This document shows, piece by piece, positions 1-11,807 of a stretch of DNA of 64,000 bases. The notes under the pieces were generated by a model. The model was not told the DNA's origin and searched no databases. It saw only the letters and a list, made by a program, of their open reading frames with translations. Location: contig NW_022881614.1 in assembly GCF_003369915.1 (NCBI RefSeq), positions 21,554,336 through 21,618,335 of the forward strand. Direction: 5' to 3'. Numbering within the stretch: the stretch's first letter is position 1; every line of letters starts with the position of its first letter. The position numbers were made by a program, and so were the translations under genes. This DNA comes from Drosophila miranda (Eukaryota; Arthropoda; Insecta; Diptera; Drosophilidae).

Positions 1-985
1 TATTTATTTATGTTAAGCTAAGTTATGATAAATAAAATTATTGGAAAACCATCCTTGCTGTATCCTCTACCGGGGAAACTATCCAGATTACAAAACAACG
101 TGGCACGCCCACATTGGTTCACAAACAGCGGAGAAAAATAAATATTTTTTATTGGGCAAAATGTCCTTGATCCTTGATAAGGACTCCATTGAATCAGGGA
201 CTTTTTTCCGATCAAAGGAAGCCGTCGCACGCCTATATCGGCCCACAAATAGCCTAGAAAATGTGTAATGTTGGGGTTGCTGGAGTCCTTACCGAAGGAT
301 CAAGAAGATTTTTCTGATCCCGGAGGGCCGTGGCACGCCTAGATCGGCTCACAAATAAGCGAGAAAACAAGATATATATGTATGGAGCAAATATCCTTGG
401 TCCCTTGGTCCTTGATACGGAATGCATTAGATTAAGGAAGCAATTCCGGCTACGGGAAGCCGTCGCACGTTTAGATCGGGCCACAAATAACGGCGAAAAC
501 AAGATATATATGTCTGTAGCAAATATCCTTGATCCTTGGTCCTTGATAAGGACTGAATTAGTTCAAGGAAGCTATTCCGAGTACGCACGCCTAGATCGGG
601 CCACACAAAAAACACAACAAAAGTTGCTGTAAAAAAATTTTTGCTTGCTTGATCTAATGCATTCCGTATCAAGGACCAAGGGTCAAGGATATTTGCTATA
701 GATATTTGCGTGCCATTGCCCGCCGGGATTAAACAAATCTATTTGATCCTTCGGTAAGGACTCCAGCAACCCCAACATTACACATTTAGTTTTCTAGGCT
801 ATTTGTGGGCCGATATAGGCGTGCGACTGCTTCCTGTGATCGGAAAAATGTCCCTGATTTAATGGAGTCCTTATCAAGGATCAAGGACACTTTCCCCCAT
901 CAAAAATATTTAGTTTTCTCCCCCATACAAGGATGATTTTTCAATAGTTTTATTCATCGAAACTTAGCTTAGTATAAATAAATAA
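1..985. mobile_element. Foldback-like element with long inverted repeats
   Basis: The two ends are long imperfect inverted repeats. The first ~60 bases (TATTTATTTATG..., AAGCTAAG, CCATCCTTG) reappear reverse-complemented at about 925-985. Positions ~170-300 (TCCTTGATAAGGACTCC, TATATCGGCCCACAAATA, GTTGGGGTTGCTGGAGTCC) reappear reverse-complemented at ~735-890. The interior (~300-600) holds about three tandem ~120-bp sub-repeats, each with a GATCGG(G/C)(C/T)CACAAATA core and a CTTGGTCCTTGAT segment. No transposase is seen. This architecture fits a foldback or MITE-like DNA transposon. The element may begin before the window, so the left end is uncertain. Confidence 0.7.
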
Positions 986-1063
986 ATAAGTGGAAAACAT
1001 TTGCATATACTATCTAAATATATATATACATATATCCTTAAACCTAACAACAACTATATCTAT

Positions 1064-1588
1064 CTACCTCCTCCCTTGGTTTCCATAGTCAAAGTCCTTG
1101 TTATCGATGGCCAGATCGAAGGATGACGATGGCTTGTTGGGTTCGGATCTTGCAAGGGGTGCGCTTGTGTCCTGCTGGGATGGGCCTCGGTCTGTCTCGA
1201 ATAATGCTTGGATAGGCTCGATTTGGCAAAGCGTAGGGTATATACTCGTAAGTTCTCTGTGAAGGAAGATATATTTTAAAATTATCGACAATTGCATATG
1301 TATACTGATTAACTTACGCGGCTCGAAGCTGAATCCCAGCGTTTGATTCGGCGGCGTATGAATGGGAGGGTTGCTGACATTATTTCCCGTGGGCGTGAAT
1401 CGAAAATGGCTATGACCCGCAGTAGGACAACCAGTGGCTGCCACAGTCCAACCAAGAGCACATCCCTTGGACCTCCCGAGAGCGCGAGGAGCTACGGCGG
1501 AATCACCGGCGGAGGAGGTACCGACGGCAAGCGGACGGGAAAGGCGGAGAAAACAGCGTGGGCTCACGTCCTGTGTATGAACTGGCAC
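1064..1588 (-). CDS. Partial unidentified host gene, last exons (putative)
   Basis: The minus strand carries an open reading frame ending with TAG at 1064. A consensus splice donor (CCGC|GTAAGT, ~1315) and acceptor (TTCCTTCACAG, ~1255) lie about 61 bp apart, the usual size of a small Drosophila intron. The reading frame also stays open across the intron, so it may be retained. The C-terminal peptide downstream of the intron is hydrophilic (contains SSSFDLAIDNKDFDYG). I do not recognise the protein. The duplication breakpoint at 1301 falls inside this intron, so the second copy (38835-39122) has only the upstream exon. A plus-strand ORF overlaps (1343-1615), so strand assignment is not secure. 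Confidence 0.35.
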   Translation of the reverse strand: MPVHTQDVSPRCFLRLSRPLAVGTSSAGDSAVAPRALGRSKGCALGWTVAATGCPTAGHSHFRFTPTGNNVSNPPIHTPPNQTLGFSFEPRKLISIHMQLSIILKYIFLHRELTSIYPTLCQIEPIQALFETDRGPSQQDTSAPLARSEPNKPSSSFDLAIDNKDFDYGNQGRR

Positions 1589-1615
1589 ACCTACGAGTAT
1601 ATTCTGTATGGTTAG

Positions 1616-2171
1616 TAATTAAACCACTAACAATCGAAATAACAAAAATGCAGATTAAAATTCTTTAGTTTGTTTATTTCAATTTCAATGGGGGCGGGGG
1701 ATTGTACAAAACACATCTGAGAAATGTATGTACATTTCGAATGGATTATGGCTAAATAAATGTGGGCCCTTCGTTAATTGTAATTGTTGCATACTCGTAT
1801 TTGTTTATTAAAAGAAAATTCCGTTCTAAAACACATGCGTTTATGTAGTTTGATGTGCCTCAATCAATGAAAAACATTTCGTTTTACTTAACAGTATGTG
1901 TGGCGGGGGTGAAGTGAATAGAGAGATATATAATAATGGATACATATAGAGGGTAAGGTAAGGCTAGAGAGATGGATAACAATGAAAATGCTGTAAACTG
2001 TGGGCCGGACTTGCGTTCGTTTACCCGCGAATTGGGAGGGGAAAGTAGATTTCGCTTAACTTATCTACATTCAAAGAAGGAATGACTTAAGAGTTAGTTA
2101 AAAGTTCTTAGCAGTAATTGTGTAGACCGCAAAACATTGAAAAAGCTGAAAGTTTAAAAATATAACGTAAT
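1616..2171. other. Non-coding flank shared by both units
   Basis: AT-rich sequence without a convincing reading frame, repeated at 39150-39705 with a few substitutions (for example G/A at 2035 and T/C nearby). It contains AATAAA-type signals and a purine-rich GAGAGATGGATAAC stretch. It probably represents intron or intergenic DNA upstream of the Orai exon. Nothing else is recognised. Confidence 0.6.
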
Positions 2172-3016
2172 TATACCCGATACTCAAAATGAGTATTGGG
2201 GTATATTAGATTTGTGGTGAAAATGGATGTGTGTAACGTCCAGAAGGAATCGTTTCCGACCCCATAAAGTATATATATTCTTGATCAGCATCAATAGCCG
2301 AGTCGATTGAGCCATGTCTGTCTGTCCGTCTGTCCGTCCGTCCGTCTGTCCGTCTGTCCGTCCGTCCGTCTGTCCGTCTGTCCGTCCCCTTCAGCGCCTA
2401 GTGCTCAAAGACTATAAGAGCTAGAGCAACGATGTTTTGTATCCAGACTTCTGTGATATGTCACCGCTACAAAAATATTTCAAAACTTCGCCCCGCCCAC
2501 TTCCGCCCCCACAAAAGACGAAAATCTGTGGCATCAACAATTTTAAAGATACGAGAAAACCAAAAACGCAGAATCGTAGAGAATGACCATATCTTTTAGA
2601 CTGCAGAATTTGAATAAGATCGTATTATTATTATAGCCAGAATCAAGAAAACAATTTCATTTTTTCTCGCCCTGTCTCTCTCTAACACACACGTAGCATA
2701 TGCGGCTTTGCTTAGAGTAAAACATTAGCGCCTAGATCTCAGAGACTACAAAAGCTAGAGCAACCAAATTTGGTATCCAGACTCCTAATATATCGTACCG
2801 AGACGAGTTTGTTTCAAAATTTCGCCACACCCCCTTCCGCCCCCGCAAAGGACGAAAATTTGGGGATATGCACAAATCTCAAAGACTATTAACGCTAGAG
2901 TAACCAAATTTGGTATCCGCACTCCTGTTAGGTTAGGTTAGGTTGACCCGGACGGCCCTCGGAGGGGGCCCCACATAGGCCAGTATGGGGGGGGGTATGA
3001 ACCGTCGCGGCAGTGT

Positions 3017-5326
3017 TTAGTGGGTTTTGAAGTCCTCGAGGATCGAGGTATTTTTCGCATAGGCCAGTAGATGCTGTGGCGTCCTCTTGGAGGCATCTTC
3101 CAGTGATGCCAGCACTGGGGCGCCCAGGTATCTCCTCCTTGCCCTTAAGAGAGCAGGACAGTTGCAGATGAGATGTTCTAGGGTTTCGGTTGCCCCAGGT
3201 TCGTCACAATTCCTACAACTGTCTCTGTTTGTGATTCCTAGCTTTGTCGCATGCGCCGCAGCCAGGCAGTGTCCCGTTAATATTCCCACTAATAATCTGC
3301 AGTCCTTCCGTGGTAGGTGCAGCAGGTAGTGGCTGAGTTTGTCATTGCGTTTCTTGCACATGATTTTCGAGGTTCTGCAGGCGGTGGTACTCCTCCACCT
3401 ACATTCGGTTTGTGATCCGGCCTGCTTTTCTAGATCGCTTTGCAGCGTTCTGAAGGAGACAGGCACGTTCTCGGTTCTCGTATTCGCCAGCCCGACGCCT
3501 TCCTTAGCTAGTACGTCCGCCGTCTCGTTCCCTTCGATGCCCTGGTGGCTGGGAATCCAGTAGATCCGCACTGACTTTGTCGTGCTTAGGGTATCTAGTG
3601 CCTCCCTGCTCGCCAAGACATTTCTGGAACTGACTGCGGACGACTGCATGGATCTTATCGCCGCTTGGCTGTCGACGAATAGGTTGACCGCATCGTGTGC
3701 TCTTTCAGTGAGAAGAGCGACTTCTGCTGCTTTCCTGATGGCAAAAACCTCTGCCTGGAATATGCTACAATGGTCCGGTAGCTTATATGACAGCCTTATC
3801 TCAGGGTCTGTACAGTATAGGCCCGCTCCTACTCCACCGTCCATCTTGGAGCCGTCCGTATATATTTTGAGGTGCTCCGTTTGGTCTCTTCCGATTTTCC
3901 AGTCTTCAGGTCCTAAGGATGCAGTTGTTTTTACGTCGAGGCATGTTTGGGGGGTCATGTAATCAGTTGATCTGTTCATTTCCCTTCCAATTGAACTATG
4001 CCCGTATTCTTGTGGCGACATATTTCCTGAAGCGATGAGGCGTTGTGCTGCCTTTCCTGCAGTCAGACGGGCGTGGATGTCTAGGGGTTCGATTCCAAGT
4101 AGGGTTTCGAGTGCTTTTGTTGGGGTTGACCTCAGCGCCCCTGTAATACAGAGCAAAGCCTGTCGCTGAGTCCTTTCCATAAGCTTATGATACGTTTTCT
4201 TTCCAGTAGCTTGCCACCACACTAAGACTCCATACAGCAGAGTTGGTCGCACCACCGAGATGTAAATCCAATGCATCAGAGCCGGAGATAGGCCCCATGT
4301 GCTGCTGAGCATCTTCTTGGATGCATAAAGCGCAATGGTGGCCTTCTTCACCCTTTCCAATACATTGGGTTTCCATGCCAGTTTACTATCCAGTACTGTG
4401 CCCAGGTATTTGACTTGTGTTTTTGGGGTTAGCCTAGTTCGATTGATCTTCGGGGGGGTCCATATCGGTACCTTGTACCTCTTGGTAAAGAGGATGAGGT
4501 CCGTCTTATCCGCGTTGATACTGAGTCCTACTTCTTCCGCCCACTCGCGTATCTCCCTGAGTGTTCGTTGCATAAGTGAGCTGAGGGTCGATGGGCAAAC
4601 ACCCGTAATAAGTATGCTTTTGTCGTCCGCATAAGCTGTTATTATTGGGGCCTTCCTTTCGTATCTCTTGATGAGGTCGTCGACCACCAGATTCCACAGG
4701 AGGGGCGACAGGACTCCACCCTGGGGTGTGCCTCTGTGTGCCTCTTTCACCATGGAAGCGGTGCCCCACTCTGATTGCACCCGTCTGCAACCTAGGAGGT
4801 TCCTTATCCACAGGTTGATTGCTGGGTGTGTATTAGTTGCTACCAGGCAATTTGTTATTGCTTCCGTAGCCACGTTGTTGAATGCTCCGGAGATGTCCAC
4901 GAATACTCCCAGTGCATACTTTTTATTGTGAAGGGCTTTCTCAATGGTAGCTACTACCGAATGTAGTGCGGTCTCCACCGATTTCCCTTTAGTATAGGCA
5001 TGCTGGTTGGTTGACATCAGTCCCCCTACCTCATTCCTGATGTGTAAGTCCAGCAGCTTTTCTAGCGTTTTTAATATAAAGGAGGTAAGGCTTATCGGTC
5101 TATAGTCCTTGGGACTCGCATGGCTGCACTTTCCTGCAACTCTCGAGGTTCTCCATTGGATAGGGATATAGCCAGTACTTATACAAGCTGTGAATATTGC
5201 AGAGAGCCATGGGGTAATCGCCCCTTTGGTCACCTGCATCATGGCTGGGAATATCCCGTCAAGTCCTGGTGCTTTTGTGCCCGCAAAGGAGTCTATTGCC
5301 CAGTGGATTCGCTTGGTGGTTAACAA
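3017..5326 (-). pseudogene. LOA ORF2, reverse transcriptase and RNase H part
   Basis: An open frame of about 770 residues. RT blocks are visible in order: KDYRPISLTSF, a D-x-SGAFNNV block, GTPQGGVLSPLLWN, and the catalytic YADD near residue 230. RNase H follows (IYTDGSKMDGG, FQAEVFAI, DSQAAI, WIPSHQGIEGNETAD), then a C-terminal CCHC motif (CRNCDEPGATETLEHLICNC). The segment just before the KDYRPIS block lacks the residues corresponding to FIPK in the second LOA element, suggesting a small in-frame deletion. It is separated from the endonuclease part by a one-base frame change near 5320-5340, so this ORF2 copy is not intact. Confidence 0.88.
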
Positions 5327-6603
5327 ATCTGTTGGGGGTGTTGTTCCTCGGTTGCTAGGTCCTGGTGCTCTTTGGCATCAGCGACCTCGGTGCAACCAGG
5401 GAAATGTTCCTCCATTAGTGCTGTTAGGGCTTCGTCACTGCCCTCTGTCCACTGTCCGTCATCTAGCTTTAATTGGCTTTGTATGGTAGGCTGCTTAGAG
5501 AGCAGCTTCCGTAGCCGTGCGGTTTCTGGTACTTTCTCGATGTTGGAGCAGAAGGTCCTCCACGAGTTCCGTTGTGCTTTACGTATTTCCTTCTTGTAGC
5601 TCCTGAGTAGGAGTCTGTATTCCTCATAGACGATCCCTTCGTTCGCTTGTTTGGCGATCTTAAAGAATTCCTTGAGGTTGTCCCTTTGAAGAGAGAGATC
5701 CCGGTTCCACCAGAGTGGCTTGGACCTCTTCTTCGTCCTCGAGGGTTTGCACGATGTGTGGTAGGCGTCCAGCAACGCGTTGGATAGGGTCTCTAGAGAC
5801 TTCTCTATGTCCTCCGCGGATTTCACTGTGCCCGGACTCGCGAGCTTCGAAGTAACTGTCTTTTTAAACTTTTCCCAGTTTGTATTCCGGGGGTTTCTAT
5901 AGACTATTACCTTCGAAGAATGTTTGAAGTCGCACTTAAACTGAATGTACTTGTGATCTGAGAAGGAGGGTCTTTCAAGGACCCTCCAGCTAGATACCGT
6001 AGTACTGTTTCCCGTTGCTAGTGTTAGGTCTAGCACGTTGGATGAAGTCGGACCCACGAAGGTGTGCTCCTCCCCGACGTTTGCTATATATAGATTAGTA
6101 TAAAGTATAAAGTCTAAGAGTGACTCACCTCTATCATTGATGTCGGTGCTTCCCCACACATTGTGGTGGGCATTGGCATCCGTCCCGATGACGAGTTGAT
6201 AGTTTTTGGTGCCGGCTTCTGTCACCAGGCTCCTGAGTTCGTCGGGTGGTGCGGGTCTGTCGTGAGCCATGTAGCAGGAAGCAACCAGAAGGCGCTTTTC
6301 CTCGCTTTCCAGCATCACAACCGTCAGGTCATCCGTGCTGTAATGAGACATAAGGTAAGCATGGATTCCCTTTCGTACGAGTACGACGGTTCTGTTCCTG
6401 CTTACCGATGTTGCGTAGAACAGGTTGTGATTTGAGGACTTTAGTCCGGCCACTGAATTGCCTGTCGCAATCCAGGGCTCCTGGACTAGAGCTATGTCGG
6501 CGAGCCCTTGCTCCATGGCGATGAGGAGCTCCGCCGACGCTACCTTGCTTTTATGAAAGTTTAGCTGCAGCACACTCAGCATGGGTGGCTGGCTCACTTG
6601 CAT
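5320..6603 (-). pseudogene. LOA ORF2, endonuclease part
   Basis: An open frame of 427 residues beginning with a methionine, then the endonuclease signature LQLNFHKSK...LVQEPWI. Further motifs are GTDANAHHNVWGS and SFSDHKYIQF, characteristic of the APE-type endonuclease that nicks target DNA in non-LTR retrotransposition. The C-terminal 150 residues are the basic linker to the RT. The frame ends at a stop at 5320, where the next frame (RT) takes over, so ORF2 carries a frameshift here. ORF1 ends about 95 bp upstream. Confidence 0.85.
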
Positions 6604-6697
6604 CCGACGGGTTGACTACTAACGTCAGGTCACCGTCTTCCTCGTCTTCGTCCTCAAGCGCAAGACCCTGGGCGGCCTCCACGATGGACTCGAGACC

Positions 6698-7602
6698 TTA
6701 GTCCTTTTCCACCTCGCCTACCTGCAGGGTATGCGCGTCCTTGTCCTCAGGGTGGCGCTTTTTGAGGCGCAGGTAGACGCTACCCATGCCCCACTCTATC
6801 TTCCCGAACTTGGGATACAGCAGATCCTCTGCCTCCTTGTTTATTTGGAGGATCACACATTGGCCCCCCTCGTTGGGTAGTGGGCTACCAATGTGTAGGA
6901 TCCTCCAATCGGTCGTTGGCACGTCCGCGTTTTGCCGCTGAAGGAGCTTCAGCGCTCGGTCTCCCTGGATTGTGATGGGGAAGAGTACCTTCGCCTTAGG
7001 CTTGGACGGGATAAGCTCCCGGTCCGCAACCTCCAGCTTGGCCCCCTCCCACATCGCCTCCAGTTGGCAGACCGTACGCGTCAGCCACCTTAGGGTTGGA
7101 TCGTCGTTGCACTTTAGGATCTTAACCCCATTTAGCCACCCAGCACCATCGAACGTGGGCATAGGGGCCGCGGGGTCTTCTTCCATGTGTGCAAACAGTG
7201 CGTCGACGAGACGCGCGTGCACAAGCTTCCACTGTGCCGCTGACATCTTGCCGTTTTCCTCGCTCCGGTCGATGAGTGCCACGATCAAATGTCGTTTGGT
7301 CACATCGCTGACCTTCGCGTTCGATTTCGATGGCTTCTTGGCCACTTTCGGTGGAGGGGCTGCACTCTTGGGCCCGCGTTGCCGCTTGCTCGCCGGAGTG
7401 TCTTTAATGGCACTCTCAGTCGAGCGTTGCCTCTTGGTGGCCATCATCTCCTCCACCTTATTGGCATATTCGCCATTCGACGCCCTCATCTGTGGCATCT
7501 GGGCGTAATGTAGACGGCCCTCCTCTACTCGCTGCTCGGCCCAGGCTAGCTTGACCTTCTCCTCCTGGGAGATGTCTACTTTACCTTGCAGCCGGCTTTT
7601 GA
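6698..7602 (-). pseudogene. LOA ORF1 (Gag-like, DUF4780-type), 5'-truncated
   Basis: About 300 residues are open on the minus strand with no in-frame ATG at the 5' end. The first codons of the open frame come from the flanking DINE, showing truncation. The N-terminal third is basic and low-complexity (KRQRSTESA, KKPSKSNAKV). The C-terminal half (TPT-x-DGAGW, LTRTVCQLEAMWEGAKL, ADVPTTDWRI, VYLRLKK) matches in layout the ORF1 protein of the second LOA element at 27621-29070. Such proteins are thought to bind RNA in the retrotransposon particle. Confidence 0.75.
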
Positions 7603-8340
7603 TAGATCTCACTATAAAACGTATTTCTCAAAATTTCGCCCCACCCCCTGCCGCCTACACAAAGGACGAAAATCTGTTGCATGCACAATATTGCAGATTC
7701 GAGAAAACTAAAAACGCAGAATCATAGATAACGACCATATCTATCTGATTGCTGAATCTGGATCAGATCAGATAATTTTTATAGCCAAAGGAAACAAATC
7801 AATTTTCAGTGGCTACGCAGCGCGTGACGTCACGCTCAGACTGATTTTCTGTCTCTCTCGCACGCACTCTTTGTCGTGTCGTTTAATATTAGCGGCATCT
7901 GCCGGAGGAGAGCCATACTGACTTAGTATCGGGTATTACTGTAGAGTTGCGGTGTCCGTAGCAACTCACAACGTTCCCCCTCGTTTCTTTTGCTCTGCTG
8001 CTCTGAGTTGCAGTGTCAATTAATAATCATTCGCGATCGACATTCGTTAGCCCTAGCAAATTTTCGGCGGTTAAGCACAATTCGGTGCTAAAACATACTT
8101 ACATACACCTACATACACGCATTGCTGGCTATTAATTTCTCTGTCGCGACAATTCGGTCAGTGCAGTGCGGTAGGCAGTGCAGCGAACTCACTAATACAC
8201 ACAAGCGGAGTACAAAGCGGAATCGGACAGCTCGCACAGCTAAAGGCATTAGGTGTAATCCCTGTGCTTTCGGTTCCCACGTTTATACGTATACAGGGTG
8301 TCTTTTTCGGTCGTGCTGAGTGACTCTTTTAAACCTCAAC

Positions 8341-10247
8341 ATGGCAGCACCTGAGCCTACCAATGTCGCGAGCGCAGCAATGCCGAGTGATGTAGATTTC
8401 TACAAGCACAAGGCCGAGTCCATCGCGCGCCAACTAAAGGCCATGGATCGCTTTCTCACCAAGGAAGAGCTTGCCGAGTTAGATGAGGCAGAACTTCAAG
8501 CTCGCTTAGAGCAGATCGAGCGAATGAATGCGGATTTCGATGCCGCTCAAACGAGCCTTGAAAGGCTGGATTTCCTGCAGTTAGCCCTTGATGCCCGGCT
8601 GGACTTTTCGAATGTTTATGTCAAGGTTAGGTCCAGGCTGTCGCGGGAGTTGATGGCTGCTCGCACGGTAAATGTTGCCAATTCAACGGCTCGGCATACT
8701 CTCGAGGGGAATTCGTCGTTGTTCGCCTACAATAGTATAGGCCGTTCTCGAATGCCCGAGTTGCAGCTTCCGCGATTCGGGGGGAACTACATGGATTGGC
8801 CAGAATTCCACTCGATGTTCTCGACAATGGTGCACAAAGACCATCGTATACCAATCATCGAAAAATTCCAATATCTTCATGGATGTCTAGATGGTGCTGC
8901 GCTGAATACGATTCGTTCCTTGGAACTTTCTGAGGAGAATTACGACAAGGCGTTGAATTTGCTAATGTTGCGATTCGATAATAAACTGTTACATTTTCAG
9001 GCACACGTCAAGGCTATTTTCGGGCTGCAAGGGGTGGAGAAGGGCTCAGCTATCGGCTTTCGCGCGCCCAGCGACAAAAACAAATCGCACTTGCGTGCAC
9101 TTCAGACCTTGGCGACCCCGCAGGAGATTTCGGATGGGTTGCTGATCTTCATCATAGGCACGAAATTGGACCACAAAACAATGGAGAAATGGGAAGAGAA
9201 CTTGCCGACGTCAGGATTGCCTCGGTGGTCAAGCATGGCCTGATTTTTGGAAGCGAGGTGTCGGATGCTGGAGAATTTGGGATCAGCCATGGCAACAAGT
9301 CCTAGTCAACAGGTGGGAGAAGACAAACCTGTCACCCTTATCACCTCCAGTAACGACCATCCTAACCCCATATGTAACCATTGCAATTCCTCCGAGCATT
9401 ACATATCTAGATGTCAGGCATTCCTGAATCTCTCTGCGTTTGAACGATACAAAGAAGCAAAGAAGAGCCGCTTGTGTTTAAACTGCCTCAACAAAGGCCA
9501 TGAATTGCAGAGGTGCAGGTCAGGACTTTGCAGGCATTGCCAGGCCAAACATCACACGCTACTCCACATTCCATCGGGAACTGGTGCTTCATCTTCCTCT
9601 TCACCAGCCGAGGAATCGATCCCGCAAGAGGCCGCGACTGTGCTTCTAGCAAGCGGGTGTTCTAGCCCTTCCCCCTCGATCCAGAAATCTCAGCCTAGCC
9701 AAAACGTGTTGCTACCTACTGCCCTCGTCCATGTAACAGATCGTTATGGAGCACTTATCCCATGTCGTGCCATTTTGGATTCTGCATCACAGGCAAACTT
9801 TGTAACATCTAGACTTGCTGATCAGTTGCAGTTGGATCATCGCTCGTCTTATGTTCACATCTCTGGAATCGGAGATTCCATTCTACCTTCGAGCAAGTCT
9901 GTACATATGTACAATCCCAACCGCAAGCTATCGAGCTTCCTTCGCTGCAATTGTCACCAGCTCAATTACGGAAATGCAGCCTAACTTCGGCGTAGACGCA
10001 AAGGATTGGCCAATGCCGAATAATCTAAAACTAGCTGATCCTAATTTCTCCAAGCCCCAACGTATCGATCTGTTGATAGGTTCTGGTTTGTTCTTCGATT
10101 TAAAGTGCGTCGGACAGATTCGACTATCAGCCCAATTGCCAACATTGCAGGAGACTAAACTTGGTTGGATAGTATCAGAAAGCATTGATAGCTCGGAGAA
10201 TAAGCGTGCAGCTTTAGCCGCTTTTGAAAATTCCTCGTGCATCTCTA
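8341..10247 (+). pseudogene. BEL Gag-protease, copy A
   Basis: Starts MAAPEPTNVASAAMPSD and reads a DUF1759-type Gag. Three zinc-knuckle-like motifs follow (CNHCNSSEHYISRC, CLNCLNKGHELQRC, CRHCQAKHHTLLH) and then an aspartic protease core (ILDSASQANFVTSRL). The frame is broken by a TGA at 9241-9243, where the second copy has TCA. It is broken again by an indel near 9905-9925, after which the frame resumes at QPNFGVDAKDWPMP. These proteins form the particle and cleave the polyprotein in BEL/Pao elements. This copy cannot make a full product. Confidence 0.85.
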
Positions 10248-10388
10248 TTGACGATTTTCGACCCACAACGCTGGAGTACCAAAACTTAGAGCAGCAATGC
10301 AGGAAGCAGCTGCTCGAGTGCCAGGTGCAAGTGGAAAAACTGCGATCGGAGAATCAGGAACTGCAGCGCGAACTTTTCCATATATTAA
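10248..10388 (+). other. Coiled-coil segment captured inside BEL derivative, copy A
   Basis: Homology to the fuller BEL copy stops after CATCTCT at about 10246. From there ~47 residues (IDDFRPTTLEYQNLEQQ... to ...RELFHIL) form a leucine-heptad, Glu/Gln/Lys-rich stretch predicted by eye to be a coiled coil. BEL homology resumes in the integrase C-terminus (TLNEIQ, AIT-x-VPDD). The segment is in frame with the protease upstream. Nothing similar is in BEL copy B. It could be a host exon picked up by template switching or a diverged insert. The source is not recognised. Confidence 0.6.
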
Positions 10389-11525
10389 CGAGGTGGAACG
10401 TTGTGAGTTGCTGCGGACACCGCAACTCTACAGTTATACCCGATAATAAGTCAGTATGGCTCTTCTGCGGCAGACGCCGCTAATATTGAACCACACGACA
10501 AAGAGTGCGTGCGAGAGAGACAGAAAATCAGTCTGAGCGTGACGTCGGGATCTGCGTAGCCACTGAAAATTGATTTCTTGCTTTTGGCTACAAAAATGAT
10601 CCGATCTGATCCAGATTCAGCAATCTGATAGATATGGTCATTATCTATGATTCTGCGTTTTTTGTTTTCTCGAATGTGCAATATTGTGGATGCAACAGAT
10701 TTTCGTCCTTTGTGGGGGCGAAAGGGGGTGGGGCGAAATTCTGAGATATACGTTTTATAGTGAGATCTAACAGAAGTGCGGATACCAAATTTGGTTACTC
10801 TAGCCTTAATAGTCTCTGAGATTTGGGGATGCCCCAGATTTTCGTCCTTTTCGGGGGCGGAAGGGGGGGTGGCGAAATTTGGACACGAAACGGTCAAGGT
10901 ACGATATCACAGGAGTGTGGATACCAAATTTGGTTGCTCTGGCTCTTATAGGTTCTGAGATCCTTGAACTCATATTTTGCAATTGGCAAAACCGACCATG
11001 AAACCTGTGTGTTAGAGAGAGGCAGAGCGAGAAAGAATGAAATTGTTTTCTTGATTCTGGCTATAATCATTATACGATCTGGTTTAGATCTTACACTCTA
11101 GAACATATAGTCATCCTCTACGATTCTGCGTTTTTGGTTTTATCGTATCTTTAAAAATGTGGATGCCACAGATTTTCGTCTTTTGTGGGGGCGGAAGTGG
11201 GCGGGGCGAAGTTTTGAAATATTTTTGTAGCAGTGACATATCACAGAAGTCTGGATCCAAAACATCGTTGCTCTAGCTCTTATAGTCTTTGAGCACTAGG
11301 CGCTGAAGGAGACGGACGGACGGACGGACGGACGGACGGACGGACGGACGGACGGACGGACGGACAGACGGACAGACAGACAGGGCTCAATCGACTCGGC
11401 TATTAATGCTGATCAAGAATATATATACTTTATGGGGTCGGAAACGATTCCTTCTGGACGTTACACACATCCTCTTTTACCACAAATCTAATATACCCCA
11501 ATACTCATTTTGAGTATCGGGTATA
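10388..11525 (-). mobile_element. DINE-1, copy 2, inside BEL derivative
   Basis: A full-length minus-strand DINE reading from ...TATCGGGTAT at 11525 back to CGAGGTGGAACG at 10389, with a (GACG/GACA)n tract at ~11309-11385. The empty site is seen in unit 2 at ~43549 (ATATTAAAAACC), so it inserted into an A/T dinucleotide run after the duplication. It disrupts the coiled-coil/integrase frame that remains open in unit 2. Confidence 0.88.
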
Positions 11526-11807
11526 AAAACCTACATATCCACGCTAAATGAAATTCAACTTTCAACAATTTCTACATTGCCAAATTTCCTGCCATTCTAT
11601 GCAATTACAGGGGTTCCCGATGATCAAGACGTAACCACGACAAGCCGCCTTCGTAAAGAAGCGCCGATTGCTGCGTTCGACGATCATCCCAGCGTAGCCG
11701 CCAGCTGCGCCCAAGCAAGCATCTTCAAGAGGGCCGTTGGAAAAATAGCGGTTCTGCCCCTTCAGGATGGATCTGTTGAAAGCCTTTGATTTCCAACGGG
11801 GGGTGAA

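Larger units (their letters stand above)
2931..7602 (-). mobile_element. LOA-clade non-LTR retrotransposon (TRIM/Bilbo-like), 5'-truncated
   Basis: A minus-strand element with ORF1 (DUF4780-like), apurinic endonuclease, reverse transcriptase, RNase H and a C-terminal CCHC motif. RNase H next to a Jockey-superfamily RT is diagnostic for the LOA clade, which includes TRIM of D. miranda and Bilbo of D. subobscura (recalled). The 3' tail is three CCTAA repeats (plus strand GGTTAGGTTAGGTTGA). It sits in a DINE, with TAG retained on both sides as a possible 3-bp target duplication. The 5' end is truncated inside ORF1: no ATG precedes the frame at 7602. Confidence 0.88.
2172..7986 (+). mobile_element. 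DINE-1 (Helentron/ISY-like), copy 1, split by LOA insertion
   Basis: The element starts ATACCCGATACTCAAAATG and ends GTTCCCCCTCGTTTC. It contains a (GTCC/GTCT)n microsatellite at ~2318-2392, blocks such as CCAAATTTGGTATCC and ACGAAAATCTG, and a TTAGCGGC...CTGCCGGAGGAG 3' domain. Non-coding elements with a GTCY microsatellite core are typical of DINE-1 Helentrons, abundant in Drosophila. The 5' part is 2172-2930 and the 3' part is 7603-7986. The uninterrupted counterpart is at 39706-40853. The intervening DNA is a LOA-type retrotransposon. Confidence 0.85.

Noticed and set aside
2318..2392. (GTCC/GTCT)n tracts as CRISPR or independent satellites
   Set aside because: They are the microsatellite core of DINE-1 and lack spacer structure.
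2931..2945. TTAGG repeats as telomere or interstitial telomeric array
   Set aside because: Only three units, and exactly at the 3' end of LOA elements in two places, so they are retrotransposon tails.
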